A DNA stretch of 64,000 nt from Paramecium tetraurelia (lineage: Eukaryota; Ciliophora; Oligohymenophorea; Peniculida; Parameciidae). The position numbers were made by a program, and so were the translations under genes. The stretch spans positions 124,001 through 188,000 of the forward strand of contig NW_001798954.1 of NCBI RefSeq assembly GCF_000165425.1, given 5' to 3'. The notes beneath the pieces were generated by a model, which saw only the letters and a program-made list of their open reading frames with translations, had not been told where the DNA came from and made no database searches. Of this stretch, positions 49,240-63,833 are shown in pieces; position 1 is the stretch's first letter, and each line of letters starts with the position of its first letter.

Positions 49240-51080
49240 TTGAAGCCTAAGATTGGGTAGTTTTTGAACACTTAAATCATAAAAAAATTCAAATTTTGGA
49301 GGAAATAAAACTTCTAGAGATAAAAAATGTTAGGCTAATTTAATAGACTTATTTTTATTACCAGAATCTAATGTAGTACCATCTGGAGAGAAGCTTACGG
49401 ACCAGATTGAATTAGTACGACTATCTAATTTTTGACTTTTATATTAACATTCCATAAACGGATAGAGTTATCATCACTGCCAGATGCTAATTTAGTACTA
49501 TCAGGGGAGAAACAGGCTGACCATGCGGTTTTATTTGTAATTATCTAATTTTGTTTTTATCAAGCTGTCTTGACAAGCCATTAACGAATAGTAGGATCCC
49601 CCGCTACCTAATACTGATTTAGTACCATTAAAAGAGAAACAGACTGAGTGAACTGAATTTGAATGACCATCTAATTTGGCTTTTTATAGTTATACCTTTA
49701 ATCCCATAAATAGATGGAGTTATCTTTACTGATGCTAATGTCTTACCATCAGGAGAGAAAAAGACTAACTTTACTTTATAAAAAAGTCTATCAAATTCAA
49801 CTTTTTTTCAATGCTGTCTTAAAATCCCATAAACAGATAGATTTATAGAAACTACTAAAAGCTAAGGTCATTCCATTAGGAGAGAAACCTATGTTTTAAC
49901 TTTGAATTTTAGAGCCATCAAATTTGAAATTTTATTATCTATCTTAACATCCTAAATCAGATCGAGTTACCCTTACTCCATGATACTAATGTAGTACCAT
50001 CAGGAGAGAAACTGATCGGATAATCACATGAGTATGAACATCTAATTTGGCTTTTATGAAACTTTCTTAACATCCCATAAGCGTATAGTTTTCCATCATC
50101 TTACTAGTTGCTAATATAGAACAATCAGGAGAAAAACATTATGTCGTATCACTATCATTTTGATCAATTATTATCCTGTCCTAACATCCCATAACATGAT
50201 AGTGTTTGAAATTCATTTCTTACTAATACAATTCCATTCGGAGAGAACTAGACTGGTCGATTTTAACTCTGAAATTCACATTTTTATATTCCTGTCTTAA
50301 TATGCCATAAACGGATACTCTAAGACATTAATGTTTAATACCATCAGGTGAAAAACAGACTGAATTTTAATGGCCTACAAATATTTTCAATTATTTTCCT
50401 GTTTTACCATTCCATAAATACACAAAACACTCGATGGAGGATGCTAAAGTACCAAATGGGGTGAAATTAACTGATGTGATATCATGGTATTACTTTTTTA
50501 TAAGCTTTATTTTTCCTGTTTTCACATTCCATAAAAGAATATCATTTTTACTACTACATGATGATAAATTTACAATCTAGAGAAAGCAAAATGATCTGAT
50601 ACTATTCTTAGAAACAGCTAACTCCATCAATTCATTTATTCTTAAATTCTTCAATTTACAGTTTAATAATTGGCTCTACTTAAATTCATTCGACTAATAA
50701 TAACATTGTCAAATTTAAATCCACTAAAGTCACATTTAACAAAGTTAGCTTTTATCAAAGAAGTATTTTAATTTTAATATTTTCAACTCATAAATGAAGA
50801 GAATTTGATCCACTATAGATGAAATTATTATGATGGAAAGTGACATGCACTAAAACTTTAAAAAATTCAATTATGTCTTTATGACCCCTTATTGTATTAA
50901 TTAGAGTATATTAATTAATTAAAACCAAGATAATCGTATTTTATCTCCAAATTATAATTAATTATTGATTCAGATTTATTTGCCTTTTAAAATGCAAGAA
51001 TACTAATACGATATTATCTCTATAAGAGATTATATCAAAATATATCTTTTTTTGTGCATTTTGATAAAATTGCTTTGTCC
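49240..51080 (-). pseudogene. Decayed WD40-repeat gene
   Basis: On the minus strand about ten WD40 repeats can be followed at ~120-130 bp spacing between roughly 49330 and 50600, each around a trace of CFSPDGT-LASGS-D-SIRLW (best: ACFSPDSTKLASGSDDNS near 49510). Above them lie remnants of the N-terminal part common in Paramecium WD40 proteins (KANFVKCDFSGF, NLSRANYQ). No frame stays open across even three repeats; there are many indels of different sizes plus in-frame TGA, so this is real decay, unlike the single-base slips elsewhere. It sits exactly between the two phosphatase copies. Confidence 0.8.
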
Positions 51081-51465
51081 TTAGTGATATTTTCCTGTTG
51101 GATTTTAACTTTAGTAATCAATATTAAGATTATGATAATTCAAGCATTCTACATTGAAAGATCATATTCGCATAAATGAATTAAATTTTAATCAATATAT
51201 CAACACAACTTAGTAAGAAATTTATGATGATTCAAGACATTTAAATCTTAGAAAGCTGTGAGAAGAAAAATAGTTAAGAATTCTTTAAAGAAGTATACTA
51301 TTTTTGAGATTAGTATTATTTAATAAATATAAATAAATTCGTATTAAAATTTCGTAAAATTTGAAAATATACTTTCTTTAGTGAGAGAGATCACAAAAAA
51401 TCCTTTTGTTCATTTAAATCCTAAATTTACTTGCATAGAATTATGAAGATTATTTTAAATTATAA
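51081..51465. other. Intergenic region
   Basis: AT-rich DNA upstream of phosphatase copy 2. The last 15 bp before the ATG resemble those before copy 1, so the duplicated block begins at about the start codon. Nothing else seen. Confidence 0.45.
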
Positions 51466-52984
51466 ATGTTTATCATCTTATTCCTATTTTTCATAGAAAG
51501 TATTTAAGAGTACTGTGAGCCTTATGGCGTAAGATTATTTTTAGGACATTATTATACAAACTTAAAGATCGAAACAGATGCATTAAGAATAGTATTCAAT
51601 ACTAAAGTATGATTTAAGTATTATATATAGAATTAATGTAATAATTAGTTTTAGGTATTCATCAAAGGAGATTAAGAATTCAATATTACAACTTATAAAA
51701 CCAAGTTTTTAAACATGACAGATATTTATGTTGGTACAAAAGCCAATATAGAATATGAAACATACATACATACTTTCCAAATTCCAATATAATAAACTTC
51801 AAGAATTTTGTATGCTTTGAAGAACAATGATGAATTGATTAAAGAAGCTTAAGTTAAATTACCTCAACTTCAACAAGATACTACTAAAGTTCTCTTTTTT
51901 GGAGACATGGATTCAAGATGGTTATTCAATAGATCCAAGTAAACCTTTGATTGGTTTGAAGAATAAATAAACCAAAATATTGAGTATGATAGTTTGCTTT
52001 TCACTGGAGACATGGCATATAATCTTGAATCGGATAATTGTGAAAGAGGCGAGCTTTGGCTAAGCAGAATTAGCTTATTTACATCTTATTATCCTTTTAT
52101 GGTAACTCCTGGAAATCATGATAGCGGCTACAACCGTAAATAGATATTTCTTAAAGAGCACTTTTAAATGCCATATATTAATGAGCTTGATATTTAAGAA
52201 TATGAAAATTATTTTTATAGCTTTAACATTGGTTTCGCACATTTTATTTAATATGATCCAGTAAAAATTATTTACAAAGCAGATCCAAATAACTTAATTA
52301 GAGATCAACTTTTACTACAGTTTAGAGATGATTTAAGTAAAGCAGTGTAAAATAGAGAAGAAGTACCTTGGATTGTTGTATTTACACATTATCCAATTTA
52401 TTGTAATTATATGGATGATGATCAATGCGTTAATAATTTTAAATATTTAGCTGAATTTGAAAAGCTATTTTAAGAATTTCATGTGGATCTGTATGTCTCA
52501 GGTCATTAGCATAATTATTAGAGAAATTAACCCTATTATTAAAATCATTCAGTTTCATATTAAATTGATGAAAATATCTACTATAACTATGAAAGTCCTA
52601 TTACAATTATAGAAGGAGCTGGAGGAGCTGATTATGGAGCAGAAATTATGTTACGTAAGATTTTATGAAAACTTAGTTGAAAATAAACCATATACAGTAA
52701 AACAGATGGACCAAAATGGTGTAGGTCTGTTATAAGTAATGAATAAAACACATTTGTAATTCTAATAGGTGAGAGTTTCTACAAATTAAATTATTGATGA
52801 ATTTTGGATAATATAAAATAGAGACAGTTATGGTCTTTATTATTCTAATTATGAATACTGGGTCCTTTTTCTTCTAGTTGGGATTTTAATTTGCTTTTTA
52901 ATTTTAATATTATTGTATTAAGTTAGACGTCTCAAATTAAGATTCAATAATTAATACTTGCGCACTAACGATTAAATTGTTTGA
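51466..52984 (+). CDS. Purple acid phosphatase-like metallophosphoesterase, copy 2
   Basis: A 490-residue paralogue of the gene at 47213. The metal-ligand blocks FFGDMDSRW, FTGDMAYN, TPGNHDSG, VVFTHYP and VSGHQHNYQR are all present, so it should be active; the residues next to the ligands (AYN, NHDS) differ from copy 1 (AYD, NHDG). C-terminal membrane helix WVLFLLVGILICFLILILLY followed by a basic end. Introns 51607-51630, at the same place and almost identical to copy 1, and 52655-52676, at the same place but of different sequence and length. Confidence 0.9.
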
Positions 52985-54188
52985 TAAATATTTATATATA
53001 TCTATAAAAAATCAAATTAAAGATTGCTAACTTAAATACTCATAAAATATTTATATTTAATTGCATTATTAAACAATATCACGATATTAGATATTATATA
53101 TTGTTTAAAATAGAATTATTGTCAATTTTAGGACTTATTTAAGTTCATTTAAACATGATTTAAACGATTGTCTTTTGGTAATCATTCTTTCATATTGCCC
53201 CTTATAGTTTGATGTATTTTGCAATTGGTTCCTATGTTAATATCAGTTCAATAATAATTCAAATGTCTATATTCAGCCTAATACTTAATCAATAAACTTT
53301 TCGACGTTATGCAATCAATTCAAAACACAAAAAGCTAGGTTTCAATTCTGAAAGATTTTTTTTATGATAAATTTAGATTAAATCATATATTATTACCTTC
53401 ATAACGATTATATAATTTTAATGTAATCGAAAAATTAATATTAAAAATAAATATAAAATATTTGTCAAGCAATCTTTTTGTATTTGATAAAATTTATTTC
53501 CTAAAAAGTTTTATAATGCTTACAATGATGAGATACAAGGCTATTTGAATCACAGACTCTCATTAATTAAATATTTAACATTTTTTTCTTTCTTTCAATG
53601 TTCATCATGTGTTATGGTTTCGAATGAAATCTATCTGAATTGTTATCTTTTGAATTTATAAAGGAGAATTAGAGTATAGCAACTTATCTTTAATCTTATT
53701 TCCTTTCCTTTGATTCAGGATGTATTATTGTTTCTTTATTTATACTTAGTGATCTATAATCGCAAATCTATGGAAGCAAAATATGATCTATGTCATTTTA
53801 AACAACTAATCTTTTTTTATAATGAATCATAGCAATAGTATAATTGAAAAATTATATAATGAATATTGATCATAATCAATAAATCCACCTAAATTAAAAT
53901 TATTCTATATTTCATATTATTCTAATTTGCAATATCAAAAAACAAACCTTAACTTAACTCAACTATCTTATATTCTTGTTCTTCATTTTAATGTACAATT
54001 TAATTTTTAATCCTAATTCAACCTACCCCAGGTGGATATAAAAAGTGTAGAACCATATAATTTAGGCATTAATATCGATTTAGGGATGGGGAAAGAACAA
54101 AATGAATTAAAAAATGTAATAAATATACTCTTTTTAGAAACTTTATCAAATTAATGAAATATTTAAAAATAATAATAATTGCTTTTAC
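52985..54188. other. Long intergenic region
   Basis: The largest gap in the window, about 1.2 kb of AT-rich DNA. A plus-strand frame ending near 54157 (QVDIKSVEPYNLGINIDLG) has a protein-like stretch but no start, and could be a gene remnant or chance. No RNA gene or repeat recognised. Confidence 0.4.
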
Positions 54189-55915
54189 ATGATAAACTCA
54201 ATTAAGAACTAATTTAAGCAATAGCTTGAATTACTTCAGGATAAGAAGTACAAAAAACCAGCTTTTGAAGCTTATAATATGAAGAGAGCCTTTGTCACTT
54301 TGGATTAAGCCTTTGAATATGTTGGAGACAATTCCAAATATCAATAGAGGATCACATTATTATTATGCATATAATTTTTGTTTTACTCATTTTTTGTTAT
54401 GGGTATGCCCTATTTGTTATAAAATCCTTCCAAATATTGCACTGATGAAATCTGCATTGAATATCCGAATTGTAATAATAGAATAGATAGTTTAATTGGA
54501 TTTGACAGTATTGCTAAAGAATTTGGATTATTTTGTAATGGTAGAAAGGCCTTTATAGCTGCATTATTTTTTGTTGGTTAAATGTTTGGAGGCTTTACAT
54601 TTCCAATATTGGCAAACATTTTTGGAAGAAGAAAGATTTTATTATTTGGAATGAGTTTAGGTTCGATATCTATTTTTGTAGGATCTCTTTGTGATAATTT
54701 ATTATCTCTTTATGCCCTCTTCTTTATTGCAGGATTTGGGTTGAGTGGCTATGAGACTGTCGTTTATGTGTACATTACAGAAATAAGTGCCTTAAGATTT
54801 CGATCTATTGCTAGCTCCTTGTTAATTGTTATATGGAGTTCTTCGATGCTTATATACCCATTTATCGTTGATATTTTATAGTCATGGCGACTTTTAATGA
54901 TGTGGAGTATCGGAGTCCCTCTATTAATAACGATCATATTGGATTATTTTTACTTTGTAGAATCACCAAGATGGCTTATTTCTAAATAGTAATATGACGA
55001 ATGCAGAAGAGTATTTAGATTTATGAGTATTTTTAATAAAAGAAGACCATTTGAATTCAACTTCATGGAAGAACTAGATAAATTCAACAACCGTTGTGTA
55101 AAAGTGGCTTCAATGAAAAAAGTGGAAACTTAAATTAAATTAATACAACAATCTAACTAGACTGCTGGATATTGGGAATTGTTTAAAAGATCAAAATTGC
55201 TGACCTAAACCTTAATATTGGTTTAAATGTGGTTTTTGAGATATTTCACATATTATGGTCTCCAATTTTCGGTATCTACATTTGGAATATCAATGACAAC
55301 TACTTTGAGAATGCTGGCTTTGGTTGAATTACTGACTGGAATGTCAAGCTGTAAAATTATTTATTTATCAATTAGTATATTTTAAGTTGAAATACCCTAG
55401 AATCATTTCATTGCAGTTTTGCCTACTCACAATGATTTTGAGTGCCACATTAGCATATATAGATGTACCCTTAGAATGCTAGGGTTCATTATGCTGGCAA
55501 CAAATACTTCATTTGGTCAGTGCTATATTGATCAAGGCAAGTATCACTATTTATAATTCAATGCTTAATACATATACAGGAGAAGCCTATGTGACAACTG
55601 TCAGATCATATGGGTATGGAGTTTGCATGACTTTTGGATAACTAGGCAGTACATTTGCTCCTCTCTATGTGTCTTATGTGTAGGAGATCTATCAATAAGC
55701 AAATGCAATAACAATAGTTGGGTTGTTGGCATTACTTGCTCTTGGATTAACATGGTGTGTACAAATCTTAATAAGCCAAATTTAGGTTTTTACAAGAAAC
55801 TTACAAACAGGATATGTATGATAATTTGAGCGATGAAGTAATGGCAACCCAAACCCTTCCCCTGATTAATCAGGAAATGTAATTTGATGAAATCGAACTT
55901 TAACAATTAAGATGA
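54189..55915 (+). CDS. MFS transporter, organic-cation/sugar (SLC22-like) type
   Basis: A 556-residue transporter. Membrane helix 1 (LLLCIQFLFYSFFVMGMPYL), a Cys-bearing loop (YCTDEICIEYPNC), GQMFGGFTFPILANIFGRRK, which is the conserved loop between helices 2 and 3, the helix FIAGFGLSGYETVVYVYITE, FVESPRWLISK after helix 6, and a second set of helices with YGYGVCMTFGQLGSTFAPL. This order fits SLC22-type carriers of organic ions. Introns 55351-55375 and 55755-55785 (GTG donor). The acidic Gln-rich C-terminus (QEMQFDEIELQQLR) is cytosolic. Confidence 0.88.
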
Positions 55916-56038
55916 TGATTAATATAATTATATATTTTTTTATGCAACAGTTGAGGAGCAGCCATTTCTAATTAGGCCAAACCGATTAAAGTACACACCT
56001 GATACATAACAATATTAGAAAATTAGTTCACTTCAACC

Positions 56039-57476
56039 ATGAAAATGAATTTTAAAGGAGATAAAGTAAATGATTAAGCCACTGGAGTTGGAGATAAATT
56101 GAATTTAAGAGGAGTGCATTTTCATTTAGGAGAGTCAAAACGTACAATTTGAATTCCTATTATAGCTTCATATAACACAATTTTCAAGACTGACTTTTAG
56201 GGTAAACAAATAGGTGAACCTGCTACCTTAAATGAAGAAAAAAAAAATGACTTGAGAACAAATCATTTTGTGCTTGGCCATCAATAGGCTCAATAAGTAT
56301 CAATTACAAGAGCTACTTATAATGAAAAACCGCTCCAACCAGGATTATAAAATGAATAAGAAAGTAAAATGCATATATCCTAAATATGAGTACAAAAAAA
56401 TAAAATGAGATCACATCATCATAATTTCGCGGAAAGTTCTCATAAGATGATGCAAACAAACTATAACTAACAATATTAACCTCAATAATTAGAACCCAAA
56501 CAGGATTTAGCCGAAAGAGCAAGATAACTAAGAGTTTCCAATATATTTCTGGGAAAGGAGGTAAATAAGGCCATATACAATTTATTAGTAAGTTCCCATG
56601 ATTACAGCCTAATAAGAAGACTACAATAAGAAGGAAGGAGGAGCTTAGGCTTCATTCAAACCAGGATTTCAATCAACTCATTTTAATTTTGGCAATGCGA
56701 ATACTGATTTCAAAACCATGAATCAAGAATTTTTCCATCAGTAGGAAATAACATCAAACCCATTTGCAGAAGAAAACCGATAAAATCTCAGAGGTTATAT
56801 CATTTATAATTGTTTTAGCAACTCATTTTACATTAGGAAAAGACAATTAACCATATCAATCTGAATAAATGTCACATTTCAGACCACATTCAGAAAATAA
56901 GATTAACTATATCAATAACACTGCTGCCTTATAAGGAAGCCATTTTACTATTGGAGATCCAAGATTTATGAATCATAAAACTTAAACATTTTATAACACC
57001 ACTATGAAACCACCTGAATAATAGTAGCATTAATAGGCAAGAGATTAGTAAATGGATCGAGGATCTAACTTTAAAGTTGGAACAGATAATATATCATATA
57101 GATCAGAAATGCAATCCAAGTAACATTTAATCAATATTCAAGTTTTAAAAATCCATCAGGATAACCTGCATAATTATCTGAAAAACTATTAAAAGATTTA
57201 CGATCTTCTCATTTTGGTTTGAATGATAATGTTAGTAAAAATACTTATTTGACCACCAAATAAGCGGAAGCATTAAATCAATAATAAGGCTAACCAAATA
57301 AGCTAGATCCACATGCAAGTGCAAATTTAAGATCTCATCACTTCAACCTTGGTTAGACAAAAGGAGACTTAATTTCATAAACACATGATATACATAGACC
57401 ATTAATAGGAAAGCCAAATACATTAAATTAATAGTAAGCAAATAATCTAAGAAAGCATCATTTCGCATTATCATGA
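56039..57476 (+). CDS. Repeat protein with about eight HF-x-LG motifs
   Basis: A 436-residue hydrophilic protein built from units of about 50 residues. Each unit centres on a short motif: GVHFHLGES, TNHFVLGHQ, SHHHNFAES, STHFNFGNA, ATHFTLGKD, GSHFTIGDP, SSHFGLNDN, SHHFNLGQT and the terminal KHHFALS. The motif is often preceded by NLR or DLR and followed after ~10 residues by an aromatic (FKTDF, ATYNEK, FYNTTM, NTYLTT). Introns 56142-56165, 56364-56390 (GAG), 56561-56588, 56794-56818 (GTT donor) and 57120-57142 (AAG). The spaced short-motif design is like microtubule-lumen or axonemal repeat proteins, but that is inference; no family was identified. Confidence 0.8.
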
Positions 57477-57840
57477 TATCATAAGATAATAATAATTTAT
57501 GAATGCCATCTTCTATTAAAATTTTTTTGGGTTAAATTATAGCAAGTTTAAATCTAAAATTTAATCTATCTTTTGCATTTTATTATTGGTTTGATTGAAA
57601 ATAGCATTTAATCTTTTTGTCGCCTACAATTAAATTCTAATAATGGATGTTAAGGAAGCGTTCATGAGAAGTTTTTCACACATTATAGTCTTTATTTGAT
57701 CATCATCATCAAAGCAGCTTACACAGTAAGAAAATAGAACTCTTGATTGTTTTTCTAGTTAGTTAGATGAATATCTTTTAATAAGCAATATAAAATTATA
57801 TATACTATTATTTAATGTATTTATTTATCAATTTACTTAA

Positions 57841-58771
57841 TCAAAGATCTAAGTCTTATTTCTTATTTTTTTTAGACTTTTGATTTCTCTTTTCAATTTC
57901 TTATTTCACTCTTTCTAAATCCTTAAAATAATGAATAAAATTACCTTATCAACTTGATGCGAACCACTTTGTGCTTTTTTAGCTTTCTCAGCTAATACTT
58001 TTTTTATGTCTACTTTATCAGCTTATTATTATTATGGTTGTTATTATTATGGTTGTTATTATTGTTGTTATTATTATTATTCTGGCTTTTTCTCAGCGGC
58101 ACCTTAGGCTGGTTATTTATCAGCTTCCTTATTTTTGTTTTTCTTCTTCTTTTTTTTTTCTTAATCTCCAGCCTATTCACCCTCTTTTTAAGTAAATCCT
58201 AATTCATTCAATATAGCATCTAAATCTTCATTTTCTTTCTTCTTTTAATCTTTCTTCTTTTATTATTATTACTTTTCTTCTTAAGTTTATTTTTGTTTTA
58301 AGACTATAGTATAACTATACAAACATACTTTGATATTAATCGACCTATTCTTCTTTAGGTTATTCTTATTCTTTTGTTTATTCTTCAGTTTAGACTTATT
58401 CTTCAGGTTTCTATTCCTCTTCGTCACTGTCATTCAATAGTCCTTGGAAATTGTTTTTCTATAGATCTATAAATTTTGAATACACTTGGTTTGATTCTGC
58501 GAGCCTCTAATGCAGCTTATTACTCTTTTTAAATTTGTTCAGCCTATTTCTTTTACAACTCCTTGAGTCTAACCCATTCTGGCTTATGATGCTTTTGATA
58601 GGGTTTTTTTGACTATTTCTTTTGTTCATTATTTTATTCTTATGGTTATTCTTATTTGACATCTTGGGTCTAATCTTCTTACGGTTATGTTTCTTAACCT
58701 TGTGGTTGAGTAATTTCTTCATCATCTGAGATTTCGGCCCAATTGACATTTGGAGTGGTACTATCAGCCAT
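57841..58771 (-). CDS. Acidic/poly-Gln protein of unknown function
   Basis: A 285-residue charged protein. It starts MADSTTPNVNWAEISDDEE, followed by a Gln/Glu-rich part, a helix KPEWVRLKELQKKQAEQI, an acidic block LLNDSDEEEQKPEEQ, NEDLDAILNELGF, a Lys run (seven Lys), a poly-Gln tract and KVDIKKVLAEKAKKAQ to the end. Introns 58459-58483, 58304-58328 and 57922-57944 (AAG acceptor). NVNWAEISDDEE with a later Lys-rich region recalls RNA- or ribosome-associated disordered proteins, but no family was recognised. Confidence 0.72.
58022..58085 (-). repeat. Poly-Gln tract encoded mainly by TAA
   Basis: Read on the minus strand, about 21 codons give Gln interrupted by two Pro; nearly all Gln codons are TAA with a few CAA. 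At DNA level it is an imperfect trinucleotide repeat and so may vary in length between strains. Confidence 0.85.
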
Positions 58772-58818
58772 TTCAAGATATAAATATTTTTAAATATTTT
58801 ACAAAGTTAATAATCAAA

Positions 58819-61279
<2,461 letters not shown>

Positions 61280-61417
61280 AATTTAATTATTATTATCCGC
61301 GAAATAATATTAAAAGCGCCAATTAAAAAGGAAAATTTTTGTAATTTTATATCACTAAAAATTTAAATTATAAAATAACTCAATTCTGGTTCTTTTATTT
61401 GAACTCTCTTATCAATC

Positions 61418-62584
61418 ATGCAAGATCTCATAAAAGTGGTGATTCTGAAAGTGCAGTTATATGTTTAAAAAGCAACTATTTAATCGACTAGCATTTTGGT
61501 GGCAAAGGATAATTTGGTAAATAGGATGGAGAAGTTCGATACTTTTTGATGTCACTTTTTAAGAGGTTTATTGTTTCCCGTCTATTTAAAGTTCTGATTA
61601 ATTTAATTTTTATGAAATAAGCTAATCTCATTGAGGTTAGTGTTGAAGATCCTAAATTGAAGCCACTTCTCAAAGAAAACAACTAGAGTCCTGTGTAAAC
61701 TAAATCATTGCTTATAAAATTTAAGTTTGCAAAGATTAGTGAAGTTGTTATTAGTAAATATCATTCTTAGATGATGTTTAGAATTAAATCAGAAACCTAG
61801 GAATATTATAGCAAAACTATGTAACCTTTCATAATAATCAACTCAATCAAATTAATATGACTTGGAGTATATAAAATTATCCTATGTTACTAATGAGAAT
61901 CAAAAAGTCATTTATTGTAGCTCTGTTAACACAAATTAAGTAACAATAACAGTAAACATTAAGCTCTATACAAATCTCTTAATAAAGCTTGAATAGAATG
62001 ATGTAGCTTTTTATAGCATCTAATTATATGGTTAGGAATAAGCTCCTAAAGCAAAATAAAGTTTTTGGGATAATTTCTTTGTCTAACCATTGTCTAATGG
62101 TACACCCGACCACCATACAAACAACAAAGATCAAGAAGAAAGAAGGATATAGGAAATGAATAAAATTGCATAGAAAGAAAAAATGGAACTTGAAAAGGCA
62201 GTAGAAAATAGTTTCGTTAGTGCCAAATATGAATAGATAAATTAAAAATAAATCATAGAGTCTATTAAAGACACCAAATAATTTTAGTAAAGATAAGTAT
62301 ATCAATTTCAAGAAGATGAACAAATGAGCTAAGAGATTTTGATGGAAAACAATGATTTATAGAAATATTAATATGGAGGGAAGAAACAGCCTTAAGTGAG
62401 GAGTGAAAATTTTGGATATACAGATAAGAATAGTGTTCCTGATTTGGGATTTAAGGGGAATGCTAAGGAAAAGTAAGGATAAAATAGTGATGACCAAATA
62501 AAAATACATTTTATGACAAAGTATAAAGCAGATGATATTAATCAGGCTTTTATGAGAATGCATTAATTATGTAGAATCATTTGA
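61418..62584 (+). CDS. Hypothetical protein
   Basis: About 388 residues. The N-terminal part is mixed helical (MQDLIKVVILKVQLYVQKA), the middle has strand-rich sequence (LIEVSVEDPKLKPLL, KLSYVTNENQKVIYCSSV, QVTITVNIKLYTNLLIKL) followed by FWDNFFVQPLSNGTP, and the C-terminal third is Gln/Glu/Lys-rich coiled coil. No introns. Two opposite one-base slips, a missing T near 61541 and an extra A near 61855, cancel in total length but must both be corrected to read the middle. No family recognised. Confidence 0.65.
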
Positions 62585-62664
62585 TAATTTGTAGTGGAGG
62601 AAACAGGGGGAGCGAAGAGAGTTCTAAAAAATGTGATGTATAATTGATATTATAAAATAAATAA

Positions 62665-63649
62665 ATGGCACAAAATCCTGCCATCATCGAAGTGGCTGAG
62701 AATCCTGAGGAAATCAAGAAGAAGATCAAAGCCTTGCCATTGAAAGAGAAGTTGAAAGCAGTGGCATTGAATTATTACTTGCAATAGAAAAAGAAGTTGG
62801 ATATTGAATTGGAGAAGGAAATGAAAAAGCTTTAAATTCAATTCGATGAGAAGGCAGCAAAAATATACAAAGCAGTAGATATGATGAAATAACAGATAGT
62901 CAAATGAAATTATTGAAGGGACACGTTTGCTTACAGAAGAGGAATTGAAGGATGTTGATTTTTATCTGGAAGGAGAGGAAGCCACATAGAAGAATCAGGC
63001 CTTGACAGCTGAGCCAATCAATGGTTATTGGTTTAAGGCATTGAAGAATTCAGATATCATAGCACAAGAAATAAAAGACAGAGACGATCCGATTTTAAAA
63101 TCTCTTACAAAGATCGAATATGAACCTTAAGAGAAGAGTGACAATTTTTCATTAAATTTTTATTTTGCTCCAAACGATTACTTCAAAAACTCAGTGCTCA
63201 AGAAAAAGTTTATATTGAAAGGTGTAAATTATTGATTCATATTTGAAGATGGTGAAAACCCTGTGAAAAGTGAAGGTACTATTATAGAGTGGAACGATGG
63301 CAAGAATGTGACTAGAAAGTTGATAAAGAAGAAACAGTTGGAGAAGAAGAGTGGTATAGTTAAGACGATCTCTCAGGAGGTGGATGCAGAAAGCTTTTTT
63401 ATCTTCTTTAAACCTATCAATTTAGAAGACAAAGAACAAATAGAGAAATGGGTGTAAGAAAATAAATTGGATAAATATGCAGAACGTATGGATATCGATT
63501 ATGATATTGCTCGTATGATTATAGATGAAATTATTCCATATTCATTGGAGTATTATTTGGGAGTCAAAATTAATGATGCCTTTGATGATATTGAGGAAGT
63601 GGATGCTGAATCATCAAAGGGTAGTGATGAAGAGGAAGAAAACAAATGA
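62665..63649 (+). CDS. NAP1: Nucleosome assembly protein (NAP family)
   Basis: About 318 residues; a histone H2A-H2B chaperone. N-terminal dimerisation helix (LKAVALNYYLQQKKKLDIELEKE), KIYKAVDMMK then EIIEGTRLLTEEEL, GYWFKALKNSDIIAQEI, DDPILKSLTKIEYEP, FSLNFYFAPNDYFKNSVL, the conserved FFIFFKP and IIPYSLEYYLG, and an acidic end rich in Asp/Glu. All are NAP landmarks in the right order. Intron 63222-63248 with GTG donor and AAG acceptor. One extra A near 62906 is needed to explain the frame; with it, length divides by three. Confidence 0.9.
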
Positions 63650-63833
63650 GGAAATATTAGATGAATTAATGAATATAAACAGTTAAATTAATTTATTATA
63701 ATTTTTATAATAATTATTATAATATATATTTTAAATAAGATATTGAGGCTGAATTATATTACGTATTAAAATCAATGTTCATATCCTCAGACAAATATCT
63801 TGATATTAATTTATATAAAAAAGAATCAAATTT

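Noticed and set aside
49330-50600. Functional WD40 gene, or tandem satellite
   Set aside because: Repeat spacing and consensus are those of WD40 units, not of a satellite, but frames are broken repeatedly by indels of varied size, so it is not a working gene.
53900-54160. Protein-like frame before the SLC22-type transporter
   Set aside because: About 90 codons without TGA is not rare with one stop codon in AT-rich DNA. There is no Met start, and composition is mixed. Kept as a remark on the gap only.
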